The notes: generated by a model not told the origin, from the sequence alone. 64,000 bases of DNA from Epichloe hybrida (GCA_019022495.1 JAFEKR010000003.1:3286001-3350000); one strand, 5' to 3'. Counted from the first letter of the stretch, positions 10,250-23,301 are shown. A program made the numbers and translations.

Positions 10250-13200
10250 ATTATTATTTTACTAGGCGGATATTCTATTTAGCAAGTCCTGTGGAAGATA
10301 GATAAGAGATAGGTCTAAAAGTAACTATTATACTATGTTTTCCTGTGGTTAATTTAAAGTTTAGATTTTTAAAGTAGGAACTGTTATTATAGTAAATTCC
10401 TCTTAGCTAGCTGAAAATAGAGCTCTAGTTTCTATCCTATATCTAGGTAACTAAATCTCTAGTAGCTTTATTATAGGATTAACCTAACGCAAACCTTATT
10501 ATGTAGTTAACGGCGATTAGTACATATAAGTCTCTATTTTAAGCCTTAGGAGTAATAGGTCTAAGGTAATCCATCGTGACTAATGCCTACGGTTCTAATA
10601 TTGTAATAGTTTTTAGAGCTAATCTTAGTAACCTAGTTTTAGTTTGCTAGTAAATAAGACAAGATTAATAGTAAGACTTAATATCTTTCGCTTTATCTAG
10701 CTAGAAATATATCCTATAAAGCTTTTATATTATAATAGTTAGGCTAAAGTGCCTTACTATATTATAAGCTTATTAAAGTTTTAGCAGAACCTCTTTAGAG
10801 ATCACACATTTAGCTAAGGATTTATTAAGCTCTAAATAATAAAGTTTTTAGTCTATAATTTAATATTTTAAAGCTTAACGCTAAACTAGTTTCTATTATT
10901 TAGCTAGGATTATGTGAGGACTGTGAATAATTAAAGTAAGGATTTCCCTGTACTATTTGGAGTCTAGCTATTCCTAAAGCTTAGTTTTAACTATCTCTAA
11001 AGTTTCATTATCTAATCTTTCTCCTTCTAGTATAATTATTATGTTCATTAAAATCATCACTAGTTAACCTCCTGTAGCTAGAGACATGTCAACCCCTATT
11101 CTCCTCTCCACTTTGTACGGATCGGATCTAAGTTCCTCTAGTAGTCATGATATCCTATCCGCGATCTTTATGATTTTTATTATATTAGGACAGTGTATAT
11201 ATTTCACATTTGATTCTTATAGAATATCTACCTATTAAGTAACCTTCCTATAAACCTTAGAGAGATTTGCTATTAAATTAATTATCCCTTTATAGTCTAT
11301 GTATACCTTTAGCAAATAAGGTAAACTATTAACTAGCTATTACGTCTCTTTTAATCTAATGATAATAGCTAATATTTCTTTTTCTAGCATTATATATTGT
11401 TTTTCCGCGTTCCCTAATCTATGTAATATCTATATAATGATTTAAACCTTTGCGAAATTCGAGTCTATAGCGCTTATACTAGGTTCTATGTCTTCTAGCT
11501 AGAATAAAACTCCTCTAGTTCCTATGTCTAAAGTGTCTATTACTAAATAAAACTATATCCCTAGCTAGGCCTTAAAAGTGGTATTTACCTAAATGCTATA
11601 GTAAATCTAGAGTAAGGTGTTTTAAGCTTCTAGTGTCTATTTAGGTTTCTTCTTTAGAACTTTTACCCTCTAGACTAATAGCTTCCTAGATTTTATAACC
11701 TTCTAAACTTCTTAGAAAAAGACTTTCTTAATAGTTAATACTAGATTTAATCTACTAGGGATAAACTTTCTTAAGAAGGGCGTTAGGTAAATTAGAACTA
11801 AGATTTTATTCTAAGTTCTTAGAGGCTGCTATTAGAAGTATCTCGCTAGGTTAGCAAATCTTTCATAATGTTTCCTTGCTAGTCTAATCTTTCTATCTTT
11901 AATAGAAAATCCCATATAGTTTACCTTTAATATAAAGAGAGTTATTTTACGTTCACTTAGTTTAATTAGTGCCTAGGTAATTCTTAGGAAGTAGCGTGTC
12001 TATAAGAAGTTAAAGTGATTCTCCTATGTTTCGGAACCTAAGTGGTAATTATCTATGTAAATAGAAAATAAGGTCTTAATGTCTTCTATATATCCTAATA
12101 TTAATTCGCTTTTAGATCCGTCTTTAAAGAATAAATGCCTAAAGGTAGTGTCTCCAAATCTAGCGTATGTTCCTAGTAACCTAGTTAATCCTTATGCTAT
12201 ATTATTATAGTAATACATTCTATTAGGGCCTAAGAAGGCTATCTTATGTTTATTAGGTAAATAAATTCTAATTACCTAGAATCTATTTAAAGCATTTGCT
12301 TATGAGATTATTATTAACCTTCCGCAATGAATCGAATCTAAATTAGCTTCTATATTATGGTAAGGATAAGCTAATTTAACTATCTTGCTATTCACGTCGC
12401 GGTAATTATAAACCACTTAAAAATCCTTTCTAGGCTTTAGGGCAAATATTATTAGGGCTACCTATTCTAAATCTCCACGGCAAATAATGCCTGCTTTCTC
12501 TATAGCTAGAAATACCTTTTTTAAAAACTCGCAATGCATTCCTAAGTACTAATATTACTTCCTTTTCCTAGGCTAAGCATTTAGAATTAAGGGAATGTGG
12601 TGTTATAAAAGGTTAGTTATACAAATATCTTTAAGCTTCTTAATAAAATAATCTCTAAATATATAACATAGCCTTATAATTATTATCTATTATTTTACAG
12701 TCCCCGCACGGTCCCTAAGTGTAATATTAGACTAATTAAACTAAGAAACTATGGTTTTAGACGCTAAGTTCGCTAATAGTTAATTTATATGTAAATTCCG
12801 GAATCTTAAGGGGCACCCCTTAATTTCCTAATTTCCTATATAAATATCTAATCTACCTAGTCTTACACTATCTTATGTAGCTTTCTCCCTATTTACATCG
12901 CGAACTAGCGCCTAACCCATAACATTTAAGTGCATTACTAAGTCCGTACTATAGTCCTTACTATCTTTGGTTTTGCTAGTTAATTCCCTAATCTAGTTAT
13001 TTATATAGTAATTTCTGATTTTTAAGGGGGAGGCCTTAATTTCCTCTTTTCCTATATAAATTAGGCATAGGGGGTATACTAGAGTGTATACAGCGCAATA
13101 CTATCCTTTTCTTATAACTAATCCCTCTTGCTTATATTACTAACTGCATAAATACTAGTTCCTATCCCTAGTTTCTCTCACTAAATCTCCAATTATTGCA

Positions 13201-14800
13201 TTTATATAGTGATTTTCATTCTTTAAGGGGTAGACCTTAATTTTTAGGTTTCCTATACAAATTAAGTCACTATTATGTCCTAGTGTATTCACCTCTAGAT
13301 CTTAAACCTTTAAAATACCTAAGTCTAAAGCATTACATAACCTATGTCTAACTTCTCTAGGTAAGACTTGATTTTTATTATTTATATAGTGATCCTTACT
13401 TAGTAAGGGGGTACCCTTAATTTTTAATTTTCCTATATAAATTAAGACCTCACTATGTCTAGCAGCGTTTACCTTATATTCTTCCTAGTATAGCATAGTA
13501 CTACGCGTATCCCTTAGAATATTAAATAGGTTAAGACTATCTCCCCTATCTTAATCCTATTCTTTGTCTATATTAATCTTAGTGCGTTTCTTATTTCTTC
13601 CCTTATTAGTTTCCTCCTTATCTAAGTCTTTTAAATTATCTCTTATTAAGTCTTCCTAGGATAATCCTAATTCCTTATTACACTATGCTTCTCCTATATC
13701 TTATTTAGAGTAATTATAACCTATATTTAAGGATAATTCCCTTTCCTATGATGCTTTATAACGTTTAATCTAACTCTAAGTAATTATCTAATAGGCTAAT
13801 ACGGGTTTTAGTTAAGGGACGCTAGTATAATAAGAGGTAAATAATTTAATTTCTATCTTGGAGTTTAACTTAATAGCTATTCTATCTGTAATAACATTTT
13901 GCAGCGGTTTCTAGATAACTATAGTAGTAAACTTTAATTCCGGTTTACTAATAAAAACTCGTTTGCTAGTTATTTTCACTATATTATCTAATTCCAAACT
14001 ATATAAACTATATAACTCTATTCCTATTTTACTTATAGTAATGTTATTTTTCCTATTAATATCCCCCTTAGTCTTCCTATCTTCCTAATATACTCTTTAT
14101 TTATACTTTATTCTCTAAGTATTCTCTACTAGTGTTCCCTTAAAGCTCATTATTCTAATCTTATTTACTAGCTATAGTAAATCAAGAAAACGCAAATAAT
14201 TACTAACTTTATTATTTATAATGCTTAGTTTTTTAACTCCTAGTTCTTAGCTTCTTCTATAATCTAGCTATTTAATCCCCTTAGGAGCTATTTAACTTCC
14301 TCTAGAATTTCCTAGTTATGTTCTATAAACTCTATAATCTCCTCTAGATTTATTCTCTATAGTAGCTAAGCTCTTATATTAGATCTTTAGAATAAGTTTA
14401 GGCATAGATATATTAGTAAAGTTTAAGTTTCCCCTTTTATCCTAGTGATTATAATCTTTTCCTATCTATAATGTTTAATAGTATTTACTCTTTATAGCTA
14501 AACTTTTCCTAATAACATATCCTATTCCTAAGCTAGCATTATATAATATTTTAATAATACTAGGATTCCGCCTACTATAATCTAGAGGTAAGTATAGTAA
14601 GAAATCTATTAATTTCTATTATTTACTATCTAAATAGATTGTTTTTCTTAAAGTTAAATAGTTAGAAGTCTATATCTTTTTAGGTAGCTCTTACTTACTA
14701 ATTTCACACTTAAGCCACTATTAAGCAGGGCTAAGTCACACTAGACGCCTTTAATGTAGGCTATGATATATCCTAATATTATTAGAACCTTACTATCTAG
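10250..14800 (-). pseudogene. pol remnant of retrotransposon 1 (protease, RT, RNase H, integrase)
   Basis: Reading the minus strand through RIP stops gives: a protease with the D[ST]G loop changed to LNSG at about 14.73 kb; an RT with VVYNYRDVN (12390-12415) and the catalytic YxDD as YIDN (12048-12059), followed by HLGSETY; an RNase H with the conserved MLEKEILAI block near 11.4 kb and VYIDYKGIINLIA near 11.3 kb; and an integrase core around MDYLRPITPKA...LYVLIAVNY at about 10.48-10.57 kb. The RT and post-RT sequence belongs to a divergent gypsy-like lineage common in Ascomycota. The limits are approximate. Nothing here can be translated as it stands. Confidence 0.75.
12720..13470 (-). repeat. 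fourfold imperfect repeat inside pol of retrotransposon 1
   Basis: Four copies of a roughly 70-bp core, spaced 178-216 bp apart (cores near 12.80, 13.02, 13.22 and 13.40 kb). On the minus strand the first three downstream units stay in one frame and each encodes a version of IYIGxLKIKGxPLKxENHYIN. The repeat sits between protease and RT. Confidence 0.65.
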
Positions 14801-15899
14801 CTAAGCGACATTATTCTATGTGATCATAGCATTTGTTAAACCTAAAGACTTATAGACTAGTATATTAGGGTACACTGCTTCTTTATATAGTTTTATAAGA
14901 TTAAAAACTATTAACTTTACCCTATTGCTTTTTATTTTTTAATAACATTACATTAAATAGCTTAGTTACTATTAGATAATTAGGGCTATCTAAAGAAGTT
15001 ATAAAATACTAATAGACACTGTAGTTTTACTTAACTATTTTCCTAGGTTAAATAGTAGGACTTTATATTCTTTAGTAGCTTAGATATTCTCTAAAGCTAA
15101 TCTTTAATAGGGTTAGAGGTTTAAAGTAGCATTACTTATTACTACTTCTCTTAGAGTAAGACTAGTAGTAAGTTTATAGGGGTTTACTATAGTCTTCTCT
15201 AGATATAGTTATAGCGCGGGAAGTATTCGTTAGAATTCCTTAGCACTTATCTCCTAGAGTAGTTAACGCATACTTAGACCTAGATTACTCCTCTCTTACA
15301 TAGTCTTATCTAATTCTAGAATTTCTTTAATTTATTACTATAATAGTTTGCCTAATGTATTCTTAGGTTTAGTCCTTAATTTAATAATCCCCTTAGCTAG
15401 TCCTCTAGTAAATACTAGCTTATTTACCTTCTCCTTTCCCTTTAGTGGTGTTATAGTATTAACCTATCTTACTTTATTCTCCTCCTAGATATAGCTTAGG
15501 GAATAGTAGTTTAGGAGTAATACTGTGAATAATTAGAGTTCTAAATTAAGAATATATCCTTTAGGTAGGATTAGTTAGTCTGTTTCTATAGCGCTAATAA
15601 AATTAGTTTAGTTTAAGTTATCTAATTCTCTTTAGTAATCTCTCTTTATTTATAGCCCTTTATAAGCCTACTAGTCTTAGTGTTTATTAAAGTCTTTAGA
15701 TAAGCATTTATCCTTCCTAGTGTAGTTATAACCTATATATCCCTATTTACTATATAAGAAATACTAGAAGAAGTCTAGGTCTCTCTAGGGTCTGTCTTAA
15801 GGATATATACTAATATTATTTCCTAAAGGTTTTCCTAGAGATTAGAATCTATTATTTAAATTATATTTTGATTAATTATATTAACTAGCTATTTATTAA

Positions 15900-16900
15900 A
15901 TATTCTTAATAGCTTAAGCCTAAAATGCTTCTAGTTATCTTACTAGCTTTACTATTTAGTTAGTAGCTTATTTCTCTTTTCTCTATTGTTCTTCTATCTA
16001 TTTCTAAAGAGGTCCTATCCTAGCTATTAAGACTTTATCTTTAGATAGTTATAATATCTTTTTAGAAGCAAATAAGCAGTAGTTATATAGGATAAGTTTT
16101 AAGTTAGATATTATTAAGTCCTTTAAGGCTATACTATCTATTTACTTACTTAATGTAAACAAATAGTCTAATACTCTCTCTTATAATTAAGCGTTTACTT
16201 CTCTGTCCGCTAGATAGGTAATAAAGTTAGTAAAGAGAACTTATTATATATTAGATTTTGATTTTAAAGCTAAACGCTTAGCTTATTAGATATAAGTATT
16301 TAGTGTCTTACTAGGTTCTCGCGTAAAACTATATACCTCTTACTAAGTGAAGATTTTAATAAACAGATTAGGGTTTTTAAACTTAGCTAGGAATTTTAAG
16401 GCTATTTGTTCCTAAGTCCTATCTTTATATTCTAAGTCCTTATACTAGAGAGCTGCTTTTCCTTGTAGGCCCTAGATAAATGTTAAACGCGTAAAGGTAT
16501 TAATGTATTCTTTCGGAGCTTAAGCTATTATAGCTATTATTTTGTAATGTTTTAGATATTCCTTAGCTAGCCTATCTTTTAGCAAACTAGAGAAAGTGAT
16601 TCCCTTACCTATAGTTAGGTTTATAGGGAAGAAAGGACTGCCTATATTAAGTGTCTATCTAGTTTCTCTAATTTTAATAGGTTCTTTAAATTAAAGTAAT
16701 AGAGAAGGGAAGAGTAGTAAGATTTTATTTACTAAATAAGGCGGTTTTAGAGGGCAAATAGGGCTAATAAGACTAGGAATAAACTCTAAGGATTTTCTAT
16801 TGTCCTATTCTAAGTCTAAACTTAAGTCTAATTCTTCGTGAGTCCTAGTGTTTAGTTTCGCTAAAGCCTAATCTTATATAAAGTAATTAAGATAGGAAAC
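15900..16900 (-). pseudogene. gag remnant of retrotransposon 1
   Basis: The minus strand reads as a capsid-like stretch (for example INTFTRLTFIQGLQGKAAL, then tryptophan/lysine-rich helices) at the position expected upstream of the protease. It is frequently interrupted by TAA/TAG. No zinc knuckle was recognised with confidence. Confidence 0.45.
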
Positions 16901-17021
16901 AGGAGTTTAATGGTTTCCTAGGATAGATTAGTGTTAATAGGGTATGATTTTGTTAACAATATATCTAATCCTTTAACTAAGATTAGATAGTGAAGTTAGG
17001 GTTTTTGTTAAAAGAGCTTGC

Positions 17022-17103
17022 AAACTTTATTATAATAAAGTTTTTAAAAAGATAGGAAAGTGAAACTTTATTATAATAAAGTTTTTAAGAAGATAGAAAA
17101 GTG
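17022..17103. repeat. 41-bp direct repeat, each unit starting with a perfect 22-bp palindrome
   Basis: A 22-bp perfect palindrome (17022-17043, AAACTTTATTA and its inverse) is repeated at 17063-17084, each followed by TTTAA(A/G)AAGATAG. It lies between the gag remnant and the 5' LTR of retrotransposon 1, that is in its leader region. Confidence 0.8.
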
Positions 17104-18637
17104 TTTAAGGCTAAACTTAAATTATTGCGCATAATTCATTGCTTAGTGTCTGCCTAGCCTAAGAAAAAAAGAAGAGAAAATAAAGCTATTCTAGTCCTCT
17201 CTAAAAATAAAACCTTTTTACTCTCACCCTCCCTAACTCCTTCTTACTAAGTCTAAACTTTCCTAATCTAAGTAATCTCCTATTATGAACACAGTGCGTG
17301 GTACTTTACTTACACTATGCTATCTAATTAAAAGATTAGATAAGTAACTAAGTAAGGTTAAAAGTGAGTTAAAAGTAAGGGTGTAGTCCGTGCGCTATAC
17401 CTCTGATTATAGTAGTATAATCCTCCCTATAAACCAATGTTTTTAAGGTTAAGAGCTACTATAGCTAGTTCCTTAAAGCGTGAAGTTTAGTCTTTAGTCT
17501 ACACCATATCTAGCGCGTCCACTAGAGTGTTTATAGTTATAATACCACGTAAATATCATGGCTTCTTAGTGTAGCTACTTTAGTAAGTAAACACTCCTAG
17601 TAGGTTTTGTAGCATATCCTATAAGTGGTTTTCCTAGTTTATAGCACTTCCTATGTGCTTCTTAAAGTTATAAGTTTAAGGTCTATATTATGTTATATTT
17701 ATTGTGATATATGCTAGTTTTCTATTAACTAAAGGTAAAATTCCTATGTTACTAAGTACGCAAATGCGCGTTTCTACGCCTAAGTTCTATGGTTTAGGTT
17801 AAATTCTAAGGTTAGAAAATTCTCTAAGGTTATAACCGCTGTCCGCTGTTATCTATCTTCTATTTGCTTACTATATTATAGCGCCTGTTTTGCTAAGTGT
17901 GTAAATATTATTTCCTAGGGTTAAATTCCTAGGCTTAAGTAAAGTTCGTAGTATTCCTTAATTTCCTAAGTTTAAATGCCTTATTTACTAGTGTTTAGTC
18001 TATGTTTAACCTACTAGTTTGCAACTACCTAAATTAAATAAGGTTATAATTATTCACTATCTAGGCTACTAGCATTGTGCTATACTAGCGCTATAGTGTT
18101 TTAGTAATTATTCTTTACGCTTATTCTTCTAGGGTTATTCTTTATTTAGGTATTTAGCCTATTTATTTCCTATAATAAGACTTTTCTATTCTTTATTATA
18201 ATATCCCCTTTCCTAATAATTAGTCCTTATTGCCTATCCTATGCTAAGTAGCTATTAGCTATCTTATTATAGGTATTCTGAGAACTTTCCCTAGTGGTTA
18301 TTTGTAAGTTTTACATAGCCCTATAGTTCTGTGTTTATCCTATTAAGTCCCGCAGTCCTTAATATTCTTATATTGTCTAATAGTGGTGTTTTCTAACCTT
18401 AGCTAGATAATCTCCTTAAATATAGTAATAACTATAGCTATATTCTATTATTCTTCTATATTATTTCCGGCTGCAGTTATACTCTAATAAAGTTCGCGAC
18501 CCCTCTTGCCTCTAGTCTAGTTTGTAGTTCTTTAATTATTTAACCTAATAATCTCTTAGAAGTTATTTGTTATGTGTTCTTAGGTATTGGATATTTAAGT
18601 CTAGTAATAATTCAAGCTAACTAAAGGGCAATATAAT

Positions 18638-18655
18638 GTCCTAGTCTTATCACCA
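18638..18655 (-). other. primer-binding site of retrotransposon 1 (tRNA-type)
   Basis: Directly next to the 5' LTR, the minus strand reads TGGTGATAAGACTAGGAC. The initial TGG pairs with the CCA end of a tRNA, which sets the element's orientation. The tRNA identity is not resolved because the site may itself be mutated. Confidence 0.7.
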
Positions 18656-18771
18656 TAAAGTGGTACTAAAATTGATAGGGATAATGATAATTGTATTCTT
18701 TTAGTCTGTGCTCTAGCTACGCCCTATATAATTATGGTTAACTATTACCTAAGCCATTCTCCACCTCAACA
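18656..18771 (-). repeat. LTR of retrotransposon 1 (5' LTR in element sense)
   Basis: 116 bp, ends TAAAGTGG...CCTCAACA on the + strand. It retains C in places where the other LTR has T, so the two LTRs were mutated independently. Confidence 0.9.
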
Positions 18772-19162
18772 CCCCTGGCCCGCAAGAAGACGCCTGATTA
18801 CGCCATGCGAGTCGAGTGTGTCCGCCTCACTTTTCGTGCCAGTCAGATGCTCTCCTGATCAGCCTAAAAAATGCATAGACTGCGACTGCTTAGTGTGCTT
18901 ATTGTGCAATTCATGTTCATTTTGTCAAAGGTTGAGAGAAGGAAAAAGGAACAATGGATAGACAGACAAAGAGGGGCGGGCACTAGTGTGACTTGCAGTT
19001 TGTCTGGTTGCGGAAGGTGCAGCCGGTGGTAGTTGCGAGATGTTGGTGGTGAAATTGCAACTTGACTCACTGATGAACGACAACATGACAGATTCCCAAT
19101 AGTTCTTTTATAACCGAAAAGCACGTACTCATATGTCCAACAGGCTTTGGTGATGCAGGCAG
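18772..19162. other. spacer between retrotransposon 1 and a minus-strand hypothetical gene
   Basis: Normal-GC DNA with no gene recognised; it would hold the 3' UTR of the gene at 19163-20250. Confidence 0.4.
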
Positions 19163-20250
19163 CTAGGACTGGACCCATTTTGTAAACCGATTGAACCAAC
19201 TTCCCCCAAGACCATTTGGTCCTTGCCCGCTCTGAGAATGAGGAGCTTCGAATTGCCTCTCCAGAGACTCGCTTGCCTTCCATTTCGACGCTGCGACAGT
19301 CCCGCTGCCGACGTGGCGGCTGTCAATGACGTTCTGGGCCGGTTGTCCCGTCACATTTCCAGCTCGTCTCATGGCACGAACAAGATTCGTCCGTTTTGGC
19401 AAACGTCGCTTTTGCTCGGCGTCCGCCTTTGCTGCAAAAGCAATGGCGCGCGACACTCTCCGCTCATATTCCTCCAATTCCTCGCTCATTTTCACATCGA
19501 GCTCGGTCAGGTCGACGGTATAAGGGACCTTGTTTCCCTTCTTCCGCAAGGAGGATCGGTCCTGCACCGACTGCCCTTCGATGGGTCGCTTTGTGCTACA
19601 CTTTGTGTTCTGGTAAGGGGGCTTGCACAGGAACTAGGTACCGTCGGCGACAGTGAAGAAGATGAGATGAGATGCTCACCTTTGGGGGGGCCAGTGAGGA
19701 AAGAGATGACGTGAGCGCACTCTTGACCAGCACCGCTCTCTTGGAGTCCGCGGGCTGAGAAGATGGGCTCTGAATAAGGGGGACGGGTTCGGCGATGTCC
19801 TCGGCGATGCCCTCGGTGATGCCCTCGGTGAACCTTACCACTGTTCCCTGCCTTTCGGTCTCGTATCGCGGGTTCCACCCCTTGTCTTCCGCTCGGCGGA
19901 CGAACTCCTCAAAGCAGTTCTACGGCTTTAATTGGTCGTCACGTCGTTGCCGCTTCCAGACTTCTCTTTCCCGCTTGAGCACGTTGAATCTGGTCTCGGG
20001 CGACACTCTAGCCCGGATGAGTCCGGTGTCCACTTCGTGACACCTGTCTGTCAAGTTCCCTTGTGGATTTTTTCGACATCAGCTCGACTTTATTTCTGGA
20101 TAGGGATGAAACAGTTCAGGTAGTAAGTCAAGTCCAGCCAATAAAGCAAGGTGACTCACAGAATTCTTCGTTTCGGACGAAATATCCATCATTGTATGGC
20201 CCTCTTGTCTCAATCCTCCCTCGAGTGGACGTTTTCAGAATCCCCTTCAT
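19163..20250 (-). pseudogene. hypothetical three-exon gene with an in-frame stop
   Basis: On the minus strand exons 20250-20160, 20059-19680 and 19609-19163 join in frame (918 nt, 305 residues). The second intron is clear (GTGAGC...TTACCAG, 70 bp); the first (GTGAGT...ACAAG, 100 bp) is less certain. One TAG (19922-19920) interrupts exon 2 in an otherwise good frame. The context LKP-stop-NCFEEFVRRAEDKGW suggests a CAG-to-TAG change. The product is unknown: basic, helical, with LKREREVWKRQRRDD, a repeated FTEGITEGIAEDIAEP segment, and a C-terminal coiled-coil-like block around LDVKMSEELEEYERRVSRAIAFAAKADAEQKRR (shown here only as landmark words). The stop may be a sequencing error, a strain-specific null or a missed intron. 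No family was recognised. Confidence 0.45.
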
Positions 20251-23200
20251 ATTCGACTTTACCTTCCTATTCAAGTTCAGAAAGTTTCTCAAAAGAAATG
20301 TTGCCGTTTCACAGCAAACGCTGTGTAGTAAGCGGATTGCGAAAATTGGTCGCATGGTGGACCGAAACGCATCGAATACTTGCAGAGTTCGTTTGACGGG
20401 AGTGCCTGAAGACGGATTTGAGGTCTGAACGGGGGAGTATCTTTGGAATCCCTAGTAGTTGACCATTTGGAATTCGGTCGAACTTGAGTAGGGGGCGAAA
20501 AATGACACGAACAACAGCTTACCTGGGTTTCTTTATGGGCGGATGGTTGGTCATGAATATCACTTCAGGGAATGAGTGCCGCGTCGTAGAAGACCTGTGC
20601 GTCCTTCGTGACTCTCAGATGAGTTATGAGTGGGTGTGGCCAGGCTTCAGGAAGCGCTTGTAACGAACAGGAACAGCAGCTGTGTGCGTCCAGACGGGGG
20701 TAAATTAGGGCTTGATGGCCGTTCCACGTGCCATGGAGCACTCTGGAACGAATATCATCAGTCCTGAGTCCTCGATAGTTCAACTTTCACATTCGTTCCA
20801 AACTTTTCACAGGGGTAAACCCGGGCTTTGCTGATGATACGAGGCTGGAGACTACCGTGTAGGGGCATGAAAATGGTCAAGGGTTTGACCTACGATTGTT
20901 TGCATTTGCTGAAAGCTATGAAGGCGTCGAAGACATACTCCCAGAAAACATTTTTGCCGTTTCTGTTCGAGTCTATTGCCAACTCAAGTGTTTCAGCGGA
21001 TATATGCTGAAATGATCGAAAGATGTACCCAACTGTCTAGACAATGAATCACCTTGTCGTATGACTCTCGTGACGAGAATGTGTGTAGCGAAGCGCAGGG
21101 TTTATAGACATGGTGCCGTGAACTTTCCCATGACAATTCACTGCTCGTCCTGCGTTGTCTTACTATCACACTAATCCCTGGGGAGTGGAATGGAAGACCC
21201 AAGGCTAGATCCAAACAAGGGAACAGGTCCAAGATATACGTATCGAGCTACACGAAGAGTGGTTACTCCGTGTCTATGTCCTCCGATTATTGATTGAGCA
21301 ACCCCTTTTGGTGGGCAGTCTCTACAATGCAGTTAGGTCCTCACCTCACAGGGTCACATCAGGAGATTTCTTCCTCTGTAGCTCCATGAGGTCTTGGCTC
21401 TGGCTCTGGCTCAACAGTAAGATCATGTAGCATGTAACTCGAAGGGAGCGAGTGATGCCCTTTGTCTATACACACTACCTTCACAGTCTGGCCTCTAATT
21501 TCACCCCTTGGTCTATGAATAGTCCCTGGATCAAGTCCCGTTTGATTTCGAGTTGATTGGTCGGGACTCACGAATCCCTGTTTCCAGGGTTTGAAAAAAA
21601 AGATGCGGCGTCCCAGCCCCCCTTCCCCCTTCCCCTGCGGCACTGATCAACTCGCGTTTTTGCCCATTTTCTTACCAAGGCAAAGCCTGCTGTTTCCCGT
21701 GTTAACTAGGCTTTTCCGGTAGCAAGAGGCTATGAACATCTGAGAGAGTTGAGAATGATGTCTCTGACAAGATGAATCACTACTAAGCCCAAGAACGAAC
21801 GCAAATATGTGGCAGATACCTCGTGTTTGTACCATCTGTCTAGCATCAGTGAAAGTCTAAAAAGAAAAGAAAGCTCCATCTCTTTCGGGACGTACTATGC
21901 CCATTGCCCGTTTCCCGCAACAATCTCCAGATCCATCTTTTGCCACTTTTGCCGAGACTCATCTCGCCCATGTTTTCATACCTGGGCACCGATTTCACGT
22001 AAGAATCGGAGCACAAAAGGCGCGGCCAGAGAAGTCACGAGTCGGTGCCGCATAATTCAGCGCTCACAAACACGTCGCGTCACGAGAGCAAAGCATTAAA
22101 AGTCTTTGTTCGCTCGGCATGAAAGACGGTGCCCCGCGTGCCTTTTCCCGTCCGCAACAACTAGTCGAACTGGCATAGTATACAGTTCAGTTCCTACAGT
22201 GGAGGAATGGTGAAATTGGCCAAAACCAAGTCACATTACTTGAAACGCGTAGTTTGCCGTCGCCCGTCGTCCTGACTCCCGAGAGAATGGAACAAAAGCA
22301 AATTTGGCACACAATCATGGCCAGCAAGACGACGCAAGGAGCCGGGGAAAAAGGGGGGGGAGGGGGGGGGGTCGAACAGTAAAAAGCACTGCCCGCCGCG
22401 AACGCACGCGGACGCGTAAAGTTGTGGAAACAGACTTCTTTGTTCGTAGAGATCAAGCTCGGGCTGCAGCCTTCCATGCATCGCATCGCGAACTCCTTTC
22501 CCACAACCACCTCGGTATGCCAAAGCCCTGACCAGCGCCCGAGGATTTGTCGTCGGTGCATCTTTAGCAGAAGCCAGGAACTTCATGGGATAGTAAATGG
22601 AGAGAGGTCTCCCCTTCTTTTTCCCACAAATTGTGCACCCGGGGCGTCCATGTCACATGGAGTTTGGCGGACGCCCGCCAACCCGATGTGCCCGCGACCG
22701 ATGGCAACGCCGTTGACGGACAAAGACACGGCCATTACAGAATCACAGACAGGTTACAGCACTGCTGGGGTCGCTCGGGCAGAGAAGCTTGCAAAATTTC
22801 TCAGTCGCTCCAGGCCGAAAGAAAACAATCGTCGTGCTTGGACGTCATTCTGTATGCTGTTTACGACGTCCGTGGGGACGATTCCCCCTGTCTTTGGTTC
22901 TCGTTTTGGCCGTGACTATGGCTGCCGGCAGGCACTAAGAATATGCTGAAGAGCCATGTCGTTGTTCGGAACCTGCCAAGCCTGGAAGCTCTAGGTGCTG
23001 TGACAAGTACGTATACACCCCCTTTGATTTTCTTTTCTTCTGACTTGGAAGAATCGACTCCTTGCTTCTTTGAATATAGACATCTGCTCGGAAAAGACTG
23101 CAACAATCACACGAGGCCACATGGTTGTAGGAAAAGCCTGGATTCCTTGGCTGCGGAACATACTCTGTCGAGGCCGGCAATGAAGTATGCAACCCTGCGG

Positions 23201-23301
23201 TCGGGCAGGTTCTCGCACATCTCGCTACAGGTCAGATATCCCATCATGAACAAACAGGCACCATTCCAGGGGGCCGTCGAGCGAGTATTGGACATCTGTC
23301 A
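20251..23301. other. long spacer without a recognisable gene
   Basis: Three kilobases of normal-GC DNA. Short peptides near 20830-21060 and 21359-21643 look faintly coding but have no start, splice pattern or domain I can support; they may be relics. Runs of G interrupted by A occur near 22345-22370. Confidence 0.35.

Larger units (their letters stand above)
9441..18771 (-). mobile_element. LTR retrotransposon 1: complete RIP-mutated Ty3/gypsy-type element, 9.3 kb
   Basis: Two 116-bp LTRs (9441-9556 and 18656-18771) bound the element and differ only by C/T and G/A transitions. The original ends are TG...CA, seen as TG/TA and TA/CA after mutation. CCCC flanks both sides (9437-9440 and 18772-18775), a possible 4-bp target duplication in a C-rich site, so it is weak. 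The coding order on the minus strand is gag (about 16.9-15.9 kb), protease (about 14.75 kb), a repeat region (13.5-12.7 kb), reverse transcriptase (about 12.6-11.9 kb), RNase H (about 11.4-11.3 kb) and integrase (about 10.95-10.25 kb). The integrase-last order fixes it as Ty3/gypsy. All frames are broken by TAA/TAG codons. It is inserted in normal-GC DNA and the base composition switches at the LTRs. Confidence 0.9.

Noticed and set aside
22187..22949. Overlapping frames around the poly-G tract
   Set aside because: Several frames open at once on both strands; none has a start, intron or motif I can support.
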